Assembly: GCA_036270655.1 (NCBI GenBank)
Contig: DATBCD010000017.1
Location: 1 to 64,000, forward strand
DNA: 64,000 nt
Direction of reading: 5' to 3'
Source of the DNA: VBCK01 sp036270655
GTDB taxonomy: Bacteria > Pseudomonadota > Gammaproteobacteria > Burkholderiales > Burkholderiaceae_F
Shown: positions 58,506-64,000 of the stretch, in pieces
How the letters are laid out: each line of letters opens with the position of its first letter
How positions within the stretch are numbered: the first letter of the stretch is position 1
Position numbers and translations under genes: made by a program
The notes under the pieces: generated by a model
Seen by the model: the letters and a program-made list of their open reading frames with translations, nothing else
Told to the model about the DNA's origin: nothing
The model's database searches: none

Positions 58506-59761
58506 CGCAGGCCTCGATCCGGACTGGTCCACAGTGCGCGCGAACCGCGCACCCGCGTCGCCACCTTGGGTACGGCGGCCACCGCCGTCAGAAACGTGAT
58601 CACCCAGAACGCCGCGGGATACCAGATCACCCAGAAGAACTGGCGGCCGAACCGCAAGTCGTAGCGCCGGTCCAGGAACATGCCCACGGCGACCTGCAGC
58701 ATCGAGGTCGAAGCGATCAGCATGCCGGGCCAGGTCGGCGACAGGCCCGAGACGCGCCATGTCGGCGGCATTTCGACCACCAGCCCGGCGCCCCACAGCG
58801 CCACCGAGACGGCCAAGCAGTACGCCCACAGCACGCTCACGAGGTACTCGCCGTACATCGGCCACATGCGTCGCATGCGCCAGTTCGCGATGCGCGGCAT
58901 GAATTTGGCCATCACCTGCACGCCGCCCATCGCCCAGCGCAGACGCTGGTGCCACAAGCCCTTGAACGTCTCGGGCATCAGGATCCAGCACAGGGCCGCC
59001 GGCTCCAGCCTGACGTCCCAGTGATGCAGCTGCATCTTCCAGGAGATGTCGATGTCCTCGCACATCATCTCCTTGCTCCAGTAGCCGACGTCGTGCAACG
59101 CCGCCTTGCGGTAGGCGCCCACCACGCCGGAGACCGTGAACAGGCGGCCGTAGGTCCGCTGCGCGCGCTTGATCAGGCCGATGATCGAGGAGAACTCGCC
59201 CACCTGGATCCTGCCCAGCAGCGTGGAGCGATTGCGCACGCGCGGATTGCCCGTGACCGCGCCCACGCGCGGGTAGTTCAAAAGGTGCCACATCATCCAG
59301 CGGGTCGCGCTGCGGTCCAGCAGCGCGTCACCGTCGATGCAGACCAGGTATTCGGCGTCGGTCATCAGTGCAGCCGTATTCAGACCGATCGCCTTGCCCT
59401 GATTCTTCAGGTTGTGAATGACGCGCAGGCGCCGATTGACCTTGGCCATCGCGTCCAGGATCGCGCCGGTGCGATCGCTCGAGCCGTCGTTGACGGCGAT
59501 CACCTCGAAATCCGGGTAGTCGTGCCACAGCAGTGTCGACACGGTCTCGAAAACGGTCTGCTCTTCGTTGAAGCACGGCACGACCAGCGCCACTTTCGGG
59601 TACGAGGGCAGAGGCGGTGGATGGTCCGGCTGGCGCGTTCCGCGCTCGTAGTGGAACCAGTAGAACAAGCCCCCGGCCATCCAGACATAGGCCATGAACA
59701 GCGGATAAAGGAATATGAATCCGAACAGCAGCTCGGCCGGCGTGATCGGCGCGCTGTTCAT
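58502..59761 (-). CDS. pgaC: Poly-beta-1,6-N-acetyl-D-glucosamine synthase
   Basis: 419 aa GT2 inner-membrane polymerase. Helices lie near residues 10-30 and in the last 130. Catalytic residues: VIAVNDGSSDRTG, VCIDGDALLDRSATRWMMWH, MCEDIDISWKMQLHHWD and HQRLRWAMGGVQVM (the D, DxD, TED-like and Q/RxxRW set). It builds PNAG from UDP-GlcNAc and needs PgaD and c-di-GMP. Its start shares one base with the pgaB stop (TGATG), and its end overlaps pgaD. Confidence 0.95.
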   Translation of the reverse strand: MNSAPITPAELLFGFIFLYPLFMAYVWMAGGLFYWFHYERGTRQPDHPPPLPSYPKVALVVPCFNEEQTVFETVSTLLWHDYPDFEVIAVNDGSSDRTGAILDAMAKVNRRLRVIHNLKNQGKAIGLNTAALMTDAEYLVCIDGDALLDRSATRWMMWHLLNYPRVGAVTGNPRVRNRSTLLGRIQVGEFSSIIGLIKRAQRTYGRLFTVSGVVGAYRKAALHDVGYWSKEMMCEDIDISWKMQLHHWDVRLEPAALCWILMPETFKGLWHQRLRWAMGGVQVMAKFMPRIANWRMRRMWPMYGEYLVSVLWAYCLAVSVALWGAGLVVEMPPTWRVSGLSPTWPGMLIASTSMLQVAVGMFLDRRYDLRFGRQFFWVIWYPAAFWVITFLTAVAAVPKVATRVRGSRALWTSPDRGLR

Positions 59762-61515
59762 CAGCCGCCCCTGCGGGCCGGGATTGCCGGCTGAGCCCGC
59801 AGCGACAGCGTCCGTCGCAGCTCGGCAAATTCGGTCGCGCTTGCGTTCAGATCGGCGCCGAATACGCCCACATTGGGAAATCCGTCGCGTTGCAGCGCCT
59901 GGGCGTGCGTGCCCGCGTTCGCGGCCGCCCCGCTGGGTGCCGCCAGTCCGATCAACGTGCGTGCCGGCACCCCGGGCATCGATCGGAGCGTTGCGATCAG
60001 ACGCCCATCCCCATGGGGTCCGCGGTCCGCGTCGAGGTCGGCCTGCAGGTATTCGTGCTGGTCCAGCACCCGCGCGATCTGCTCGGGCCGGGGGTTCCCT
60101 TGGGCCGTGGTCAGCTTCAATGCGGTCCTCAGCTGGGGCTGCCAGGCCCGGGTCCGCTCGGCCACTGCGGCCGCTTGCGCGCTGACTGCTTCCAGCGAGT
60201 CGCCTGCCGTCCTTGAGCCGAGCAGCAGTCCTTGCAGATAAGCGGCCCTGCCGAGATCCTCGAACAGGTCGCCGATCTGCGCGTGAAAATCACCCGCGGC
60301 GGAATCCAGCGCGAAACCGTCCAAGGGAAGCCAGGCGTAAACGCGGGCCTGCGTCGAGGTCGCGATGGCCCAGGCCACGCGGTTCATCAGGTCGGCGCGC
60401 ACCGGCAGGTGCCGGTTCGGAAAATAGACCGACTCGATGCGCCCCGAGGGGCCCGGATCGGCGAAGGCCGCAAGTACGACGGTTTCGACGCCGAGCCGGC
60501 GGATCTGCTCCAGCAGCTCCTTCAGGCGGCGGTCGAGCTCGGCGCCGCCGGAGTCGGCCAGGCGATCCAGCTCGAGCTGAACGAAGTGGATCGTCGGCGC
60601 CGGCTCCTGGGTCCTGACGAGACGCGCGAAAGGGATTGTGGCCGGATTGCCGTCGACCAGCAGGCGGCGGATGCGGCCGATCGGCGAGGCGCGCTCCGGC
60701 GGTCCCGAATCGAGCGTCAGGCCGATCGGCATTCCGAGCTCGCGCGCGATCTGTTCGCTGCGCGCGTTGTAGCGCCCGTATGGCCACACGATGGCGCGCG
60801 GATGCCGGCCGAGCTGTTGAGCGAGCAGCGCGCTGTTGCGCTGCAAGTCGGACCGGATGCGCTCGGCCCAGTCCGAATCGGTCTCGTAGCCGCGTCCGGG
60901 CAGGAACGCGCGGGTGGTCGCGGCCGGCTCGAGACTGCCGGCCGGATTGCCCGCAATGCCCTGATGCAGATCCCAGCTGTGCGACGCGAACTCGATCAGC
61001 CCGGAGCTCTGCATTTCGCGCGCCTGGCCCCAGCTGATGAATTGTTCGCGCGGTCGCTGTGCGTCCTCCGAGTACGGCACCGCCTGTCCGGCCGGAATTT
61101 CCATCCATCGGCCCACGAGCGCCGCGACCGCGGGGAAACGGAACGCGCGCAGCAGCGGAAACACCTGCGTGTACAGGCTCAGGTAGCCGTCGTCGAAGGT
61201 CAGCAGCACCGCGCGCTCGGGCAGCCTGCGGGCGCCGGCGTAGGCAGCCATCAGCGCGTCCAGATCGATCGGCTGATAGCCTTCGGAGCGCAGCCAGTTC
61301 AGGTGAGCGGCCAGAGTGGCCGCGTCGACGCTCAACGGATCGGCGCCCTCGCCGCGGGTCGTGACCACATCGTGGTAGCACAGCACCAGCAATTGCTGTC
61401 CGTTCGGAAGGCGCTGCTCCGAGCTCGGCAGAACCGCCGGCACGGCCTGCGCCGCAACCGCGGCCAGCGCCGCCTGCCAGGCGAACAACGCGATCACGAA
61501 GCGGCACGCGCGCAT
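59761..61515 (-). CDS. pgaB: Poly-N-acetylglucosamine deacetylase PgaB
   Basis: 584 aa. A signal peptide (CRFVIALFAWQAALAAVAAQ) is present. The CE4 deacetylase domain has LLVLCYHDVVTTRGEGADPL, LTFDDGYLSLY (the Asp-Asp motif), EFASHSWDLHQG (metal-ligand His) and IVWPYGRYNARS. A C-terminal glycoside-hydrolase-like half is present (RIESVYFPNRHLPVRADLMN, then RVAWAIATSTQARVYAWLPL). Shorter than E. coli PgaB (672 aa), mostly at the C-terminus. It partially deacetylates PNAG in the periplasm for export. It starts within pgaA's stop (TGATG). Confidence 0.92.
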   Translation of the reverse strand: MRACRFVIALFAWQAALAAVAAQAVPAVLPSSEQRLPNGQQLLVLCYHDVVTTRGEGADPLSVDAATLAAHLNWLRSEGYQPIDLDALMAAYAGARRLPERAVLLTFDDGYLSLYTQVFPLLRAFRFPAVAALVGRWMEIPAGQAVPYSEDAQRPREQFISWGQAREMQSSGLIEFASHSWDLHQGIAGNPAGSLEPAATTRAFLPGRGYETDSDWAERIRSDLQRNSALLAQQLGRHPRAIVWPYGRYNARSEQIARELGMPIGLTLDSGPPERASPIGRIRRLLVDGNPATIPFARLVRTQEPAPTIHFVQLELDRLADSGGAELDRRLKELLEQIRRLGVETVVLAAFADPGPSGRIESVYFPNRHLPVRADLMNRVAWAIATSTQARVYAWLPLDGFALDSAAGDFHAQIGDLFEDLGRAAYLQGLLLGSRTAGDSLEAVSAQAAAVAERTRAWQPQLRTALKLTTAQGNPRPEQIARVLDQHEYLQADLDADRGPHGDGRLIATLRSMPGVPARTLIGLAAPSGAAANAGTHAQALQRDGFPNVGVFGADLNASATEFAELRRTLSLRAQPAIPARRGG

Positions 61516-63689
61516 CAGAATCGCCCGTCGTAGTTGAGCGACGCGGCAGTCCTGGACTCGGAGTTGCCGTCGTAGGGGTGCCCGCTGCGCGCAATCTCGA
61601 GATTGAGCGCACTGTGGTCCGACAGCGACCAGCGCTGCTCGTAGCGGGCTGCCCAGGTCGGGCGCCCGCCGTATCCGCTCTGCTGGTAGCCGCCCACCGA
61701 CAGCGTGACCACGTGCCACAGCGATCGGTGTGCGGCCGCGTCGCGCCGGCCCAGGTACTCTGCCCGCAGCTCGGTGTCCTCCGATGTCGCGTGGGCCGGA
61801 TCGAAGTAAGGGGCGCGCGACGCGCTCAGCGTGTTGTGCGTGTAACCGGCGTACGTATTCCAGGTCAGCTTGCCGCCGGAGGTGGCCCCCAGGCGCTGCG
61901 AGAATCGCAGCAGCGCATTGAGCTGTTCATTGGAATCGGTGAAATGCCCGTAGGCGAAATCGGCACCGACCCCGGTCGATTCGTTCCAGTCGTAGCCGCT
62001 GCTCAGCTGCAGCGTGCGCTCGCGGATGTCGTTGGCGCTGGCACGGGCCGGGGTATCGGGGTCCGAAGTCGCGGCCTGTGCAGTCAGGCGAGCGCCGTCG
62101 GCCGGCTGCCACACGGCGCGAAGCACGGCGGCGGGCGCGGGCTCGCCTTGCACGCCGGCCAGCTCGAGTGATCCGGACAGCGCGCGACCGGTCGCTTCCA
62201 GGCCGGCGCCGCCCCAGGTTCGCACCAGTGTCGACGGCAGCAGATCGGTGTGCGTCTGGCGCAGATGGCCGAACAGCCGATACCGTTCCGCGATGGTCCC
62301 GGTGAACACTCGCGTATCGATGAACCAGTCGCGGTAGGTTGCGACGTTGGTCTGGCTGCCGGTGCCGTAGCCGCTTTCGACCGCGACCTCGGGCCGGTCG
62401 TGCCAGCTCAGGCGCTGCCGAAGATCGATCAGGTCGCGTTCGCGCAGGTCCCGCTGGGCGTCCTGCGAGCGCAGGGCCGCGCGGACACTGCGCCAGTCGT
62501 CCAGCGCGATGTCAGTCTGGATCCGCAGCGAGCGGGCATCGGCCTGGCGCGGCTCCACCGTCAGCACGGCGTCAACCTCGCTTCGAGCGCGCCGGGTCCA
62601 TCCGCGCCAGAAGGTGACGGTGGCCCGGTTCGAGCGCACATCCGGGCTGAACGGCGCCTCTTCGAGCAGGCGATCGAGCCGCGCAAGCGCCTGGTCCGGG
62701 TGTTCGTCGTAGGCACGCGCCATGGCGGCGGCGATGCGCACGCGCATCAGATCGCCGCGCTCGGATGTCGATGAAAGCCGCTGCTCCAGCCGGTCGATCT
62801 GCTCGCGCGCGGCCGCCAGCTGGTCGGTGTCGACCAGCGCGTAGAAAAGCTCCAGCTGGCTTTCGATGTCGTCGGGCCGTTCCTGCACCAGCTGGCGCAG
62901 CATCGGAATGGCCCGGGTGGACTGCCTGAGCTGCGCGTAGGCGATGGCGGCCTGGGCCCGGGCGTAGGCGGGCACCTCGACCCCGGCTGCAACGAGCCGC
63001 TCGTAGCGGGCCGTGGCGTCGGAGGCACGGTGCAGCAGCACGTCGGCCTCGATACGATCGAACGGCGGCGCTTCACCGCGCCGCGCCGCCTCGACTTCGC
63101 TGCCGCCCGACTCGATCAGCTGGTCGAGCTTTGCCGCCGCTTGCCGCAACTGTTCAAGGCGCTCGGCGCGTTCCTCGATGGCCTCCGCATACCGCAGTTC
63201 CAGCGCAGCCTGTTCGGCCAGCACGCCGCGCAAATCGGCATCGTGTGAGAGCTCGGGATGGGCCCTGACCAGGTCCGCGGCCGGGGCCACCGCCCCAAGC
63301 TTGCGCAGCATCAGGGCCTGTCCTTTGATCGCCTCCAGATTGGCCGGCTCCAGATCGCTTGCGCGCCGATAGGCTTCGAGCGCGCCCGCATAGTCGCCGG
63401 CTCCCCGGCGCACGTAGCCGGTCGCTTCCCACAGGGCGGCCGAATCCGGAAACCGGGCCACTGCGGAATCGGCGAGACGGTTGGCGGCCCCTAGATCGTC
63501 ACGCTGGGCCAGCTGATAGATCCGGGCGGCAGCGCGGACGGGCGATAGCAGCTCGACGTCTTCATCCGCGGCAGGCTTGCCGGCCGTTTCACCGCTGGCG
63601 GGCGCGGCCTGCGCTCGCGCTCCGCCATGCGCCAGGAGGCCGAGACACAGCAGGACCGCGACAGGGCCTGACTTGAAGCACAGTGGCAT
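61515..63689 (-). CDS. pgaA: PNAG export outer-membrane porin PgaA
   Basis: 724 aa. A signal peptide (VAVLLCLGLLAHGGARAQAA) precedes a TPR superhelix (about 50-400: AALWEATGYVRRGAGDYAGA, DIESQLELFYALVDTDQLAA) and a C-terminal 16-strand barrel (about 420-724: VAVESGYGTGSQTNVATYRD, WHVVTLSVGGYQQSGYG, ending SLNYDGRF with a terminal Phe). The Phe end is the usual BAM signal. It guides PNAG across the outer membrane. It is the first gene of pgaABCD, so the promoter lies at 63690-63831. Confidence 0.93.
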   Translation of the reverse strand: MPLCFKSGPVAVLLCLGLLAHGGARAQAAPASGETAGKPAADEDVELLSPVRAAARIYQLAQRDDLGAANRLADSAVARFPDSAALWEATGYVRRGAGDYAGALEAYRRASDLEPANLEAIKGQALMLRKLGAVAPAADLVRAHPELSHDADLRGVLAEQAALELRYAEAIEERAERLEQLRQAAAKLDQLIESGGSEVEAARRGEAPPFDRIEADVLLHRASDATARYERLVAAGVEVPAYARAQAAIAYAQLRQSTRAIPMLRQLVQERPDDIESQLELFYALVDTDQLAAAREQIDRLEQRLSSTSERGDLMRVRIAAAMARAYDEHPDQALARLDRLLEEAPFSPDVRSNRATVTFWRGWTRRARSEVDAVLTVEPRQADARSLRIQTDIALDDWRSVRAALRSQDAQRDLRERDLIDLRQRLSWHDRPEVAVESGYGTGSQTNVATYRDWFIDTRVFTGTIAERYRLFGHLRQTHTDLLPSTLVRTWGGAGLEATGRALSGSLELAGVQGEPAPAAVLRAVWQPADGARLTAQAATSDPDTPARASANDIRERTLQLSSGYDWNESTGVGADFAYGHFTDSNEQLNALLRFSQRLGATSGGKLTWNTYAGYTHNTLSASRAPYFDPAHATSEDTELRAEYLGRRDAAAHRSLWHVVTLSVGGYQQSGYGGRPTWAARYEQRWSLSDHSALNLEIARSGHPYDGNSESRTAASLNYDGRF

Positions 63690-63831
63690 TGGAGGTTCGA
63701 GACGAACGCGCCGCCGATTCCCGCCCGGGAGCAGGAGATAGGCCTAAGCCACTGATTATCTTTGTGATTGTTAGTTTGAATAGGTCAAAAAGCTACACCC
63801 CCCTGGGGCAACTCGATTGAGCCGGATCAAG
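63690..63831 (-). promoter_or_regulatory. Promoter region of pgaABCD
   Basis: About 140 bp upstream of pgaA with an unusually AT-rich core (63750-63795: TCTTTGTGATTGTTAGTTTG and neighbours). On the minus strand TTGACC (about 63784-63779) could be a -35 box, with GATAAT too far (21 bp) for a standard promoter. AGGAGA-like bases precede the start. No confident promoter assignment. Confidence 0.4.
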
Positions 63832-64000
63832 TCAGGCGGCCGCTGAGCGCGCGGCCGGCTCCTTGGCGGGCAGGTCTTCCGCCTGCGCCAGGAACACCAT
63901 GTCGTCGCCGGCGCTGGTCGTGGCCCAGACCACCGGCATGCGCGGATACTCGCGTTCGAAGGCGGCGCGGCCGTCTCCGACCTCCACCACCAGCAGGCCC
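63832..64000 (-). CDS. prmB: Protein-(glutamine-N5) methyltransferase, ribosomal protein L3-specific, C-terminal fragment
   Basis: Only the last 56 codons are in the window: GLLVVEVGDGRAAFEREYPR, then MPVVWATTSAGDDMVFLAQA and EDLPAKEPAARSAAA. GLLVVEIG, the YPR-xP-V/F-W turn and GDxMVFLL are conserved at the end of PrmB-type methyltransferases, which methylate a glutamine in ribosomal protein L3. The N-terminal part and catalytic NPPY are beyond the edge. Confidence 0.75.
   Translation of the reverse strand, partial: GLLVVEVGDGRAAFEREYPRMPVVWATTSAGDDMVFLAQAEDLPAKEPAARSAAA

Overview
The window reads as a high-GC chromosomal segment of a betaproteobacterium, most likely Burkholderiales or a close relative. 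The grounds are the gene families (RcoM-type PAS-LytTR regulator, GlrK-QseG-GlrR triad, pgaABCD, opgGH, DUF1178, PrmB, FimV-like protein), the codon use with G/C at third positions, and the operon styles. I see no phage, plasmid, insertion sequence or CRISPR array. The accessory flavour comes from small palindromic repeats, two partial duplications and a self-splicing intron.

Layout. 1-5.2 kb is a sulfur block: a cut-off cystathionine gamma-lyase/synthase and cystathionine beta-synthase on the minus strand, divergent from a sulfonate ABC transporter (ssuACB) coupled to an OsmC-like protein. 5.2-16.3 kb is the most fluid part. It holds a GAF-PAS histidine kinase, an LVIVD-repeat protein whose 5' region is duplicated further on, REP-type hairpins, a BON protein, an orphan RcoM-like heme-PAS/LytTR regulator, a 66-bp repeated element, 5-formyl-THF cyclo-ligase, an OFA-type MFS carrier with MarR-style operators and a decayed MarR gene, and a dienelactone hydrolase. 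16.3-20.2 kb is regulatory (AraC, SnoaL-like, TolB/TPR protein, Hsp15). 20.2-26.8 kb has RecQ, then a heat-shock operon hsp20-lon behind a visible sigma-32 promoter, an HpaI-type aldolase and a methyltransferase.

26.9-37.5 kb holds an M16 peptidase and a complete RND efflux operon (outer-membrane factor, fusion protein, pump, ATGA-coupled), divergent from its probable two-component system, whose response regulator appears to start at CTG. 37.6-43.8 kb is a set of small genes (cytochrome c, PspC/SHOCT, GNAT, a DUF5062-like protein, methyltransferase, DUF427, a TIGR03118-type lipoprotein, a PEP-mutase family enzyme). 43.8-51.1 kb is envelope biology: opgGH for periplasmic glucans, then the GlrR/QseG/GlrK envelope-sensing triad.

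51.2-51.5 kb is tRNA-Leu(UAA), split in its anticodon by a 253-nt group I intron. 51.5-64 kb has an Hpt protein, DUF1178, a GST, a FimV-like polar/cell-surface protein, an ABC-F ATPase, the complete pgaABCD operon for poly-N-acetylglucosamine export, and the last part of prmB.

The points most worth following are the interrupted tRNA-Leu gene, the RcoM-like regulator that seems to lack the ferric-state cysteine ligand, the 66-bp element near it with 21-bp-spaced direct repeats, and a palindromic repeat family that has entered the reading frames of the FimV-like gene and pgaD.
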